A model generated the notes under the pieces. The model was not told the origin of the DNA. It worked only from the letters and a program-made list of their open reading frames with translations, and did no database searches. A stretch of 64,000 bases of DNA from Alcaligenes faecalis (GTDB lineage: Bacteria > Pseudomonadota > Gammaproteobacteria > Burkholderiales > Burkholderiaceae_B): assembly GCF_005311025.1 (NCBI RefSeq), contig NZ_CP031747.1, positions 4,005,870 through 4,069,869 of the forward strand, in the 5' to 3' direction. Position 1 is the first letter of the stretch, and each line of letters starts with the position of its first letter. Below, in pieces: positions 51,548 to 59,191 of the stretch. The translations under genes and the position numbers were made by a program.

Positions 51548-51946
51548 ATGCCGCAAAAACTGTCAGCTACCTGACCAAAAACCCTTCAACTATTGATTAT
51601 TTACTTTATTAAGGGTTGCGATTTCAAGCGCTGATTAATTATCTTACCCGCTTTTGTAAGGAAAATGTCAGCCACAACAGCCAGGAAAACGATTTTTCGC
51701 GCTTATTTTGTAAGCAAGACAAACAAGACCGAGCAGTCGGAATAATAGATAGGCAAGCACAACACACAAGCGATTCGGGCACCAGGCACAGAGGAGCACA
51801 GCAACGGCGTATTCAACAGATCCGCACACAGAACCGCAAGAGCGAGGACAAGCACATACCAACAACCCCAGAAGCAACAGCCCCAAAACAGCCCAAGAGC
51901 CGCAATCCAAACAGACCGACCTGAACACCCTAAACAACGAGCAATA
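51548..51946. other. Intergenic region between the porin terminator and nuoA, with T-depleted stretch
   Basis: About 400 bases without a convincing gene. The first half is AT-rich. From about 51721 to 51930 the plus strand is strikingly poor in T (about 13 in 210 bases by hand count, 3 in the last 90) and rich in A and C. Two open frames here are rejected as products of this bias. Confidence 0.5.
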
Positions 51947-51974
51947 AAAAAGCCATCCCGAAGGATGGCTTTTT
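51947..51974 (-). terminator. Terminator of the porin gene
   Basis: Twelve-bp stem AAAAAGCCATCC / GGATGGCTTTTT with a CGAA loop, with T runs on both strands. It lies about 70 bases after the porin stop. Confidence 0.9.
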
Positions 51975-52043
51975 ATACTTCTTCAGCTCAAGCAAGTCCG
52001 AAGACTTGCTCATCGCAATGCGTAGACATGCTACGCAAATCGA

Positions 52044-53219
52044 TTAGAACTGGTGACGCAGACCAACGCCGACCAAAGTCGACTTGCCATCAGGCAGGAA
52101 GTGCACGTTCTTGGCGTAAGAACCGATTGCGTACACGTTGGTGCGCTTGCTCAGTGGGTGGCTGTAACCCAGGCTGAAAGTGTGCTGTTTCTTCATTTCC
52201 CACGATGGGGTGTTGCGATCCAGCGACTCTGGAGCCGAACGAGGATCAGCCATAGTCCAAGAACCCATCAGAGTGCCAGCGCCAACAGGAGCAGACAAAC
52301 CAACCAGGTATGTATTTACTTTCAGACCTTTCAGGTTGCTGGTGTCAATACCAACACCGCTGAAGGACTGAGCTTCAAACAGGCCGTCACGAGTTTGACC
52401 GAAAGCCAAGTGAGCTTTCACAACTTCAAAGTCGTAGCTACCGCCGATGTTCCAGGACTTGACAGTGTCGCCGCCAGTCACAGGATCACCAATTTGATTG
52501 CGGATTTCACGAGTCTTGTACTGATCGTATGTCAGAGCAACACCGATTGGGCCGTTAGCGTAGCGCAGACCGGTAGTGATACCGCGCTGGTTGCGCTCCA
52601 GACCATCCTCAGCGCTTGCGCTGTTGGTGATCTTGTACTCCTGAGGACCATCAGTGTTGAAAGAGTAACCAACGCCGAACTGGAAGCCGGAGAAGTTAGG
52701 GGTTTGATACATGATCATGTTGTCGTAACGAACGGTGTTAGCAGCCGTGAAAGCAGCACCGATGTTAGCTTGATCAAAACCACCGCCGAATGGATCGGCT
52801 ACGCCTGGCAGATACTTGGAGGCGATGTTAGTCTGACGACCGAAGTCCAGTTGACCCCAGCTGTCACCAGCCAGACCCAAAGTGGCCTGACGGCCGAACA
52901 GACGGTCACCTTGCTTGTGAGTACCGGTACCCAGATCGAAACCACTTTCCAGAACAAACACAGCGCGCAGGCCGTCACCCAGATCTTCAGAACCTTTCAG
53001 GCCCCAACGGTTGCCGGACTGGATGCCATTGATCATGCCGGTTTTTTTCTGGCTAACGGATTCCAGACCATCACGGTTAGAAGCGTAGGAATCGGTACCC
53101 TTAAATTTCTGGTAACCGATACCACCGTCCAGAATACCGTACAGGGTGACAGACGTTTCTGCGTGTGCGACGCCAGCGAAGCCGGCCATCAGAGCAGCAG
53201 CGAGCAGAGTCTTTTTCAT
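52044..53219 (-). CDS. General porin of the outer membrane (beta-proteobacterial type)
   Basis: A trimeric 16-stranded barrel that lets small hydrophilic solutes cross the outer membrane. 391 residues from the ATG at 53219. The signal peptide KKTLLAAALMAGFAGVAHA is followed by ETSVTLYGILDGGIGYQ, the standard mature start of Bordetella/Neisseria-type porins. NRWGLKGSEDLGDGLRAVFVLESGF and LGLAGDSWGQLDFGRQ match the family, and the protein ends in Phe (VGLRHQF), the Bam signal. It may be a target of the OmpR/EnvZ pair at 26815 (inference). Strong terminator downstream, long leader region upstream. Confidence 0.93.
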   Translation of the reverse strand: MKKTLLAAALMAGFAGVAHAETSVTLYGILDGGIGYQKFKGTDSYASNRDGLESVSQKKTGMINGIQSGNRWGLKGSEDLGDGLRAVFVLESGFDLGTGTHKQGDRLFGRQATLGLAGDSWGQLDFGRQTNIASKYLPGVADPFGGGFDQANIGAAFTAANTVRYDNMIMYQTPNFSGFQFGVGYSFNTDGPQEYKITNSASAEDGLERNQRGITTGLRYANGPIGVALTYDQYKTREIRNQIGDPVTGGDTVKSWNIGGSYDFEVVKAHLAFGQTRDGLFEAQSFSGVGIDTSNLKGLKVNTYLVGLSAPVGAGTLMGSWTMADPRSAPESLDRNTPSWEMKKQHTFSLGYSHPLSKRTNVYAIGSYAKNVHFLPDGKSTLVGVGLRHQF

Positions 53220-53763
53220 GTAAGAAATCTCCGTAGATTTGAGTAAATCAGAGCAGCCCAACTACAACAGTGCTGCTGCTCTTTCTAACTCCGCGATGGG
53301 AAGTTAACGCTATTGCATCAAAATTCCCGTCGCTTGACTACGAAACCCTTCGGAAACGTGAATCTTTGTGCACAGCTTGTTGGCTATACACAACAAAAAC
53401 CCACTTGAAGCCGCTTTCCATGCCGCATTGAGCAAGCACGACAATTAGCAGGCTAAAGCCGGAATCTTCTTAAGAAGTTGCTTTAAGTGATCCGAGCAAT
53501 CGGTTGCCAATGCTGGTTTTCTGCAAACAAGGCAAAAAATGAAATCGGCACCGAAAAAGACAAGATCGCCGACCCCAGCCTATCGAGAGCCAAAGCTGGC
53601 TACTCAATCCACCTGATAAATTCTCACATTATGAGAATTAACACCAACATAGGATTCAGCATGCACTGACCCGGTTCAATCACTTTCCTAGCAATCAAGA
53701 ACGGGTTCCGGAAATCAAACGCAAGCAACTTACACAAGAAGGCAAAACACCCAAAAATTGGCG
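53220..53763. other. Region upstream of the porin
   Basis: About 540 bases with no convincing gene. It must hold the porin promoter, which I could not place with confidence. It contains an AT-rich 8-bp inverted repeat at 53619-53639. A 60-codon open frame at 53487-53669 has no ribosome-binding site or recognisable content. Confidence 0.45.
53619..53639. promoter_or_regulatory. Perfect inverted repeat upstream of the porin
   Basis: AATTCTCA, a 5-base spacer, then TGAGAATT. The half-sites resemble those in Fur boxes, but in the opposite order. It lies about 400 bases upstream of the porin start, so its target is unclear. Confidence 0.35.
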
Positions 53764-53797
53764 AAAAAAAAACCTGCCCTTGCCAGGATCAGGTTTT
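53764..53797 (-). terminator. Terminator after tRNA-Leu(GAG)
   Basis: On the minus strand, stem AAAACCTG / CAGGTTTT followed by a run of nine T, 45 bases beyond the tRNA 3' end. Confidence 0.75.
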
Positions 53798-53840
53798 ATT
53801 TCCAGGCTCCGCAATCGCAGAACTTTTCAACTTTTTTGTT

Positions 53841-53925
53841 TGGTGCCGACGACGAGACTCGAACTCGTACAGCTTTCGCCACTACCCCCTCAAGATAGCG
53901 TGTCTACCAATTCCACCACGTCGGC
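53841..53925 (-). tRNA. tRNA-Leu (anticodon GAG)
   Basis: Class II tRNA with a long variable arm. The acceptor stem GCCGACG pairs with CGTCGGC, the D-loop is normal, the anticodon loop TTGAGGG gives GAG, the T-arm contains GTTCGAG, and CCA is encoded. It follows secG on the same strand, a common arrangement in betaproteobacteria. Reads CUC and CUU codons. Confidence 0.95.
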
Positions 53926-54043
53926 AAGCAATCAAGACAGCGATATTAGCATGACAAAAGTAAAGCTGTCAGTACAAAACAGCCCAAAACACCTAAAAAA
54001 GCACGTACTCAAGCATATTCCACACAAACAACGCCAAATAGAC

Positions 54044-54069
54044 AAAGCCCGCCATTAGAGGCGGGCTTT
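54044..54069 (-). terminator. Terminator after secG
   Basis: Ten-bp stem AAAGCCCGCC / GGCGGGCTTT with a 6-base loop, about 80 bases after the secG stop, with a modest T-rich tail on the minus strand. Confidence 0.75.
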
Positions 54070-54151
54070 GATATCGTATTTTCCGATCCTGCTTTTGATC
54101 CTTACCGTCTTCTATATATAGAGCAGCATTGAATCCCCAAGCAGATCGAAC

Positions 54152-54559
54152 TTACTCAGCAGCAGGAACCGCAGGAGCGCTTTGCTCAGGAGTTGCCGAA
54201 GGAACTGCAGCTGGCACAGAGGTGTCAGGGGCCGGAACCGAAGCTGCACCCGATGGAGCTGCGCCAGGAACAGACGATTCGTAACCCTGCATCACGCCCG
54301 CATCCACTTTCTGTGCAGGATGGTGAGCAACCCAAGCCAAACCACCGGTGGACACAAAAAAGACGATTGCCGCCCACTTGGTCATGCGCGACAAAAAGTT
54401 TGCCGCACCTGCCGCACCAAACACACTCCCTGCCGAGCCGCCACCAAAGGCCGAGCCCATATCAGCGCCCTTGCCTTGCTGCAGCAGAACCAGACCAATA
54501 ATCAACAGCGAGGAGATAACCTGCACCGCCATCAGAACGGAAGACATCCAATCTTGCAT
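54152..54559 (-). CDS. secG: Protein translocase subunit SecG
   Basis: Auxiliary membrane subunit of the SecYEG channel. 135 residues: first helix (about 6-25), then the conserved cytoplasmic loop LVLLQQGKGADMGSAFGGG, a second helix (about 62-82) and a long Ala/Pro-rich tail (about 90-135) that is probably disordered. It lies 18 bases after tpiA and is probably co-transcribed with it. Confidence 0.94.
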   Translation of the reverse strand: MQDWMSSVLMAVQVISSLLIIGLVLLQQGKGADMGSAFGGGSAGSVFGAAGAANFLSRMTKWAAIVFFVSTGGLAWVAHHPAQKVDAGVMQGYESSVPGAAPSGAASVPAPDTSVPAAVPSATPEQSAPAVPAAE

Positions 54560-54577
54560 TTAAAGACTCCAGACCCT

Positions 54578-55318
54578 TTAAGCGGCCACAATACGTAAAA
54601 ATTCTTGCGCATCCAAAGATGCACCACCCACCAAGGCACCATCAATATCCGGCATGGCAAACAGCTCGGCGGCATTATCTGCCTTCACGCTGCCACCGTA
54701 CAAAATACGCAACTGATCCGACTCCATATAGGCACGAATCTGTTGATGCATTTGCTGCGCTTGCTCCGGCGTTGCAGTCAGGCCCGTACCAATAGCCCAG
54801 ACCGGCTCATACGCCAGGACCAGTTTGGATACCACTTCAGCCCCAAGAGCTTTGATGGGTTCAAGCTGATCTTGCACCACACAGGTTTCCTGCCCCGCCT
54901 CACGATCAGCCAACTGCTCGCCAATACAGACAATAGGCGTCAAGCCCGCATCCAGTGCCGCAACAACTTTGGCGGCAACCTGAGCGCTACTTTCCTGGTG
55001 ATACTGACGGCGCTCGGAATGCCCGACAATCACCCAGCGACAGCCGATATCAGCCAGCATTGCCGCCGAGATTTCCCCCGTGTATGCACCCTTGGCGTGG
55101 ACACTGACATCTTGAGCGCCGACCGCTATGGTCGAATCTTTCAAGATACCTGCCACCTGAGGCAAATACACATAAGGAACGCATACAAGCACATCACAAT
55201 CTGCCTGCGCACCAGGCTGAACGAGCAGTTCTTGCAGCAGACGGCTGTTGCCATCAAGCGAGCCATTTAATTTCCAATTACCCGCAACCAGTCGTTTACG
55301 CGAAGAATGTACGCTCAT
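54578..55318 (-). CDS. tpiA: Triosephosphate isomerase
   Basis: Interconverts dihydroxyacetone phosphate and glyceraldehyde 3-phosphate. 246 residues from the ATG at 55318 (AAGG just upstream). Catalytic Asn14 and Lys16 lie in AGNWKLNG, the catalytic His in WVIVGHSERRQ, the catalytic Glu in LAYEPVWAIGTG (also the start of loop 6), and the phosphate loop in LYGGSVKADN. A start 7 codons upstream is possible but leaves poor ribosome-binding spacing. Confidence 0.96.
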   Translation of the reverse strand: MSVHSSRKRLVAGNWKLNGSLDGNSRLLQELLVQPGAQADCDVLVCVPYVYLPQVAGILKDSTIAVGAQDVSVHAKGAYTGEISAAMLADIGCRWVIVGHSERRQYHQESSAQVAAKVVAALDAGLTPIVCIGEQLADREAGQETCVVQDQLEPIKALGAEVVSKLVLAYEPVWAIGTGLTATPEQAQQMHQQIRAYMESDQLRILYGGSVKADNAAELFAMPDIDGALVGGASLDAQEFLRIVAA

Positions 55319-55445
55319 TGCTCCCTTGATGCCAGTCAAAAAGTTACACCAACGCCCACAATCAAGGCGCAGCTAACCGGCTATTGTAGCGCGTGCTAAT
55401 CCGTTTCGCGCATATTTGACAGAAAATTCGTTTCAGAACAGCAAG

Positions 55446-55469
55446 AAAAAGGGTGGCTGCGCCACCCTT
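55446..55469 (-). terminator. Terminator of qor
   Basis: Stem AAGGGTGGC / GCCACCCTT with a 3-base loop. On the minus strand a short T tract follows. Confidence 0.8.
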
Positions 55470-55476
55470 GCTGCTT

Positions 55477-56451
55477 TTATGGAACAAGAATGATCTTGCC
55501 CACCTGCTCACCCGCCTCCATCATGGCATGCGCTTCGCTCGCCTTTTCCAAGGGGAAAGTGGCATGGATCAAGGGACGCACCTGCCCTGCCTCCAGCAAA
55601 GGCCAGACACGTTCTTTCAGAGCCTGCGCCAACTGCGCCTTGAACTCGACAGAGCGGGACCGCAAGGTTGAGCCAGTGATAGTCAGGCGACGACGCAGGA
55701 TCTCCCCACAATTAATCGTGGCCTTCACCCCACCCAGCAAAGCAATAATGACGATACGACCGTCATCAGCCAGGCACGTCAAATCCCGGTTGATGTAGTC
55801 GCCAGAGACCATATCCAGAATCACATCAACGCCACGGCCGCCTGTTTTGCTTTTGATGACGTCTTCGTAAACCTCGGTTTTATAGTTGATGCCGATCCCG
55901 CCCAAGCGATTAATGGCCTCCACGCGCTCATCACTGCCTGCCGTGGCATATACCGTATGCCCCAGAGCCACTGCCAACTGGATAGCTGTTGTCCCAATTC
56001 CACTGGCACCGCCATGAACCAGCAGGGTTTCACCCTTGCTCAACTGACCACGGTCGAACACATTGCTCCAGACAGTGAAGAAAGTTTCTGGCAGCCCCGC
56101 CGCCTCCAGCAAGCTGAAACCCGCAGGAATAGGCAAGCATTGCTGTACTGGCACCACACAATATTCGGCATAGCCACCACCAGTGACCAACGCACAGACC
56201 TGATCCCCAATCTTGAACTCACTGCCCTGCACATCGCCCGAGACGATTTCACCGGCCAGTTCCAGGCCGGGAATATCAGAGGCACCAGCCGGCGGCGGGT
56301 AAGCGCCTGCTCGTTGCAAGACGTCCGGACGGTTCACGCCCGCCGCCAGCACCTTGACCAGCACTTCACCCGGACCTGTTTGTGGCATGGGGCGCTCGCC
56401 CACTTGCAACACTTCCGGCTTTCCAAACTCGGTAATTTCAACAGCTCGCAT
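55477..56451 (-). CDS. qor: NAD(P)H:quinone oxidoreductase, zinc-free MDR family (PIG3 type)
   Basis: Cytoplasmic NADPH-dependent reductase of quinones. The 324 residues show the medium-chain reductase start MRAVEITEFGKPEVL, substrate-site GVNRPDVLQRAG, PPPAGASDIPGLELAGEI, and the nucleotide-binding segment VHGGASGIGTTAIQLA. Zinc ligands of alcohol dehydrogenases are missing, as expected. Located upstream of tpiA on the same strand, as in other betaproteobacteria, but with its own terminator. Confidence 0.92.
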   Translation of the reverse strand: MRAVEITEFGKPEVLQVGERPMPQTGPGEVLVKVLAAGVNRPDVLQRAGAYPPPAGASDIPGLELAGEIVSGDVQGSEFKIGDQVCALVTGGGYAEYCVVPVQQCLPIPAGFSLLEAAGLPETFFTVWSNVFDRGQLSKGETLLVHGGASGIGTTAIQLAVALGHTVYATAGSDERVEAINRLGGIGINYKTEVYEDVIKSKTGGRGVDVILDMVSGDYINRDLTCLADDGRIVIIALLGGVKATINCGEILRRRLTITGSTLRSRSVEFKAQLAQALKERVWPLLEAGQVRPLIHATFPLEKASEAHAMMEAGEQVGKIILVP

Positions 56452-56587
56452 ACCTACTCCCTGATATCTAGACTATTTTTCCAGCGCGGCTGCAAGTACA
56501 AACCATAAGCAGCCGCCTTACCTGCTGCAATCTATCACAGGCACTGGCATCAACGCTCTATTCCAGCCATGAAAACAGATTATTTCA

Positions 56588-56616
56588 ATGACGCTGGCAA
56601 ATTTATACGTTACACT
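56588..56616 (+). promoter_or_regulatory. Possible promoter of the tRNA-Ser/tRNA-Leu unit
   Basis: ATGACG (-35-like, 4 of 6 consensus), a 17-base spacer, then TACACT (4 of 6). It would give a leader of about 60 bases before tRNA-Ser. Weak hexamers but ideal spacing. Confidence 0.3.
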
Positions 56617-56684
56617 TTAAGGCTTTCCTGGCCTCCGTGCTTTTTTGCGCATGTGACTTGTCAGGAAGAAAAGCCCAACAGACA

Positions 56685-56774
56685 GGAAGCGTGCCAGAGC
56701 GGTTGAATGGACCGGTCTTGAAAACCGGCGATGGGGTAACCCATCCGTGAGTTCGAATCTCACCGCTTCCGCCA
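56685..56774 (+). tRNA. tRNA-Ser (anticodon UGA)
   Basis: Class II tRNA with a long variable arm. The acceptor GGAAGCG pairs with CGCTTCC, the anticodon loop is CTTGAAAA (TGA), the T-arm is GTTCGAATC, and GCCA is at the 3' end with CCA encoded. Reads UCA and related codons. 12 bases before tRNA-Leu(UAA), probably one transcript. Confidence 0.95.
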
Positions 56775-56786
56775 TCATCTCCCGCT

Positions 56787-56872
56787 GCATCCATGGCGGA
56801 ATTGGTAGACGCAAGGGACTTAAAATCCCTCGATCTTTGATCGTGCCGGTTCGATTCCGGCTGGATGCACCA
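56787..56872 (+). tRNA. tRNA-Leu (anticodon UAA)
   Basis: Class II tRNA. The acceptor GCATCCA pairs with TGGATGC, the anticodon loop is ACTTAAAA (TAA), the T-arm is GGTTCGATTCC, and ACCA is encoded. Reads UUA and UUG codons. Followed by a terminator at 56955. Confidence 0.95.
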
Positions 56873-56954
56873 TAGACCTGAAGCGGTCTGCACTGATACA
56901 TAAGCCTTGAATTTGCCCAAACCTGCGTTGGTTTTGCAGCAAAAACCAGGCGAC

Positions 56955-56986
56955 AAAAAGCCCACTACGCATAGTGGGCTTTTTTG
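56955..56986 (+). terminator. Terminator of the tRNA-Ser/tRNA-Leu unit
   Basis: Thirteen-bp stem AAAAAGCCCACTA / TAGTGGGCTTTTT with a CGCA loop and a T run. Confidence 0.9.
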
Positions 56987-57098
56987 TTTCACCAACCATC
57001 GAATGGGGCAGTAACCATCTGCCGCTATATAAGCCGCATACGGCATACACACTGCCTGTTCAAACCCTGTCAATCAGAAAAACACTGCCAGGCTCCTT

Positions 57099-58856
57099 CT
57101 ACGGAGCTGCGCCGTAGACCTGCCGACCGGCAAAGTAAGTCGCCAGAACCTGAGTGTCTTTCAAAGCCTCTACATCTACCTCCAGCACATCGCGATCCAG
57201 CACAATAAAGTCTGCCTGCTTACCCACCTCCAGAGAGCCAATTTCCCTCTCCATTCGGATAGCCCTGGCCGCGTTGATGGTATAGGCCCTAAACATACTA
57301 TCTTTATCCATACGCTCGCCTGCATTCAAACCGCCACCCGGCCCAGAGCGTGTCATTGCATGATGCATGGCTTCCCACGGATTCGCCGTAGAAATAGGCC
57401 AATCACTAGCACCCACAATCACCGCTCCATGCTGCTGCAGCGATCGAGCTGGATACTGACCCTGAAACTCCGAATCAGGAATATAAGGCTTGACCAGATC
57501 AAGCAGATAGTTATCAAGCTCGGCCCAGTGCAACTGCATGACAGCCATCACATCGAGCTGTTTAAAGCGGGGATAATCAGCCGGGCTTACCAACTGCAGA
57601 TGCGTAATGGAATGCGGTACACCACTGCTACGCTTTTTGCGCGCCGACTCAATAGCATCCAAAGATACACGCACTGCTCTGTCACCCAAGGCGTGGATAT
57701 GCACCAGCCAGCCACGCAGATCAATAGCATCAACCAGCTGCGTCATTTTGCGCTGCTCCAGCAGCAGCTCGCCCTGCTTGCCTGAGTTTTCATAGCGGCC
57801 CAGCAAGGCTGCGCTTTGAGCCGGATACTCCAACACCCCATCAGCAAACACCTTGATACCCGGCAAACTCAGGTTAGGGATGTGCGCAAAGCGCTTTCGG
57901 ACACCATCAAGCCGCTCCAGATCCGCAGCATCACTCTCCGGACTGGCCACCAGCAAGGCAGCAACATGAGCAGTTAATAAACCCGCTTCTGATAAAACCC
58001 GGTAAGCCGGCAATATGCCCTCTCCAACACTGCCAAGAGATCGAGAAAACAACGCTTCCCCCGGTCCGGCGTTGGCCGCCGGGTCCATCCAGGCCGTAAT
58101 GCCATAGCGATTATTGGTTTCAACAGCGATTTTTGCAGCTGCCAGTAGCTGCTTTTCAGCTGGTTTGGGCAAGATCACCGTTACCTTATCCAGGCCAGCA
58201 TCCACCAACACCCCATCAGGCTGTCCATTACTAGCCACACCTATGGTGTGTTGAGACTTCGCAGGCAATGACTGCACGTAAGCAGCGTCAATTCCCGCCT
58301 TTTCACGCATTGCCTGATTCGCCCAGGCCGTATGATAGTCAGCCCCCATCAGCAACACAGCCTGGTGCTGCCAAGCCCCAGCATCCAGCAAATCGCTCAA
58401 TGACTCGGGCGCAGACCACACCGCTGGATTCACCCCAAACACCACCATAGGCACATCTGGTCCGGACTCTTTTTCCACCAGCCAGGCTTGCAATTGCTGA
58501 GCGAGCTCAAGCGGGCTGAACTCTTGATCCTCCAGGTTTGGCTCCAAAGCAGCCAGGCCCGCAAAAATAGCGTGGGAGTGCGCATCAATCAGGCCAGGCA
58601 TAACGCGTCGACCCTCAAGGCTTAGCATGCGAGTTTTCGCTCCCTGATAGTGCAAGATCTGTTCGCTCTTGCCTATGGCCAGAATTCGGCCGTGGCTCAC
58701 GGCCATCGCCTCGGCATCAGGTGAATTGGCATTAGCGGTATAGATCTTCGCGTCCAGAAAGATCGTATCAGCGACTTCATTAGCGTCAACGCTCCCCATA
58801 GACCCAACTAGCATCACAGCACACAAGCACCTGAATAGCCTGTTTATCCCCATCAT
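57099..58856 (-). CDS. Exported YtcJ-like metal-dependent amidohydrolase
   Basis: A 585-residue amidohydrolase-superfamily enzyme. The N-terminus (about 1-25, FRCLCAVMLVGSMGSVDA) looks like a signal peptide, so it probably acts in the periplasm. The metal site is seen in VMPGLIDAHSHA and later in HIHALGDRAVR (His in the barrel), SITHLQLV and GASDWPIS. The C-terminal IGSLEVGKQADFIVLDRD is the usual composite-domain ending. YtcJ relatives act on N-substituted amides, but the substrate is unknown. It sits alone between the tRNA pair and pnp, a place where this core region appears to have accepted an extra gene. Confidence 0.85.
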   Translation of the reverse strand: MMGINRLFRCLCAVMLVGSMGSVDANEVADTIFLDAKIYTANANSPDAEAMAVSHGRILAIGKSEQILHYQGAKTRMLSLEGRRVMPGLIDAHSHAIFAGLAALEPNLEDQEFSPLELAQQLQAWLVEKESGPDVPMVVFGVNPAVWSAPESLSDLLDAGAWQHQAVLLMGADYHTAWANQAMREKAGIDAAYVQSLPAKSQHTIGVASNGQPDGVLVDAGLDKVTVILPKPAEKQLLAAAKIAVETNNRYGITAWMDPAANAGPGEALFSRSLGSVGEGILPAYRVLSEAGLLTAHVAALLVASPESDAADLERLDGVRKRFAHIPNLSLPGIKVFADGVLEYPAQSAALLGRYENSGKQGELLLEQRKMTQLVDAIDLRGWLVHIHALGDRAVRVSLDAIESARKKRSSGVPHSITHLQLVSPADYPRFKQLDVMAVMQLHWAELDNYLLDLVKPYIPDSEFQGQYPARSLQQHGAVIVGASDWPISTANPWEAMHHAMTRSGPGGGLNAGERMDKDSMFRAYTINAARAIRMEREIGSLEVGKQADFIVLDRDVLEVDVEALKDTQVLATYFAGRQVYGAAP

Positions 58857-59142
58857 TGACTGTCTCCTGCATCAGCTTTTGATCATGCTCGGCCAGTACC
58901 CACCCAAGCGACAACTCAAACTTGGATCAGCATGACATCGCATCACTCCCTGTTTATGGATTTTATGATTTCGACATCCAGACAGCGCTTAATAAAGCTC
59001 TGCAAACCCAAGACAAGCGCTACCAGAGCCCGTGACAGATTTCCTCTAAAGCACGGAAGGCCAAGGCTTTAGTCAGAATGCACAACGTTTAAACAAGGCG
59101 CATTCAAACCAGTCCCCCCAACCCCGGGCAATGCCAAACGCA
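58857..59142. other. Intergenic region amidohydrolase / pnp
   Basis: About 285 bases without a gene. It presumably carries the amidohydrolase promoter (reading left). I see no clear element other than the pnp terminator at its right edge. Confidence 0.4.
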
Positions 59143-59168
59143 AAAAACCCGCCTTGCGGCGGGTTTTT
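59143..59168 (-). terminator. Terminator of rpsO-pnp
   Basis: Stem AAAAACCCGCC / GGCGGGTTTTT with a TTGC loop and T runs on both strands, 23 bases after the pnp stop. Confidence 0.9.
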
Positions 59169-59191
59169 CTTCAAGCAGACTGCAAGCGCTA

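Noticed and set aside
51616-51924. Plus-strand frame of 102 codons with a TTG start
   Set aside because: Polar, low-complexity product caused by the T-poor composition; weak start and no family.
51668-51937. Minus-strand frame of 89 codons, Leu/Cys-rich
   Set aside because: Looks like a membrane protein only because the strand is G/T-rich. It directly abuts the porin terminator and has no conserved pattern I know.
53487-53669. 60-codon frame upstream of the porin
   Set aside because: GTG start without a ribosome-binding site and no recognisable content.
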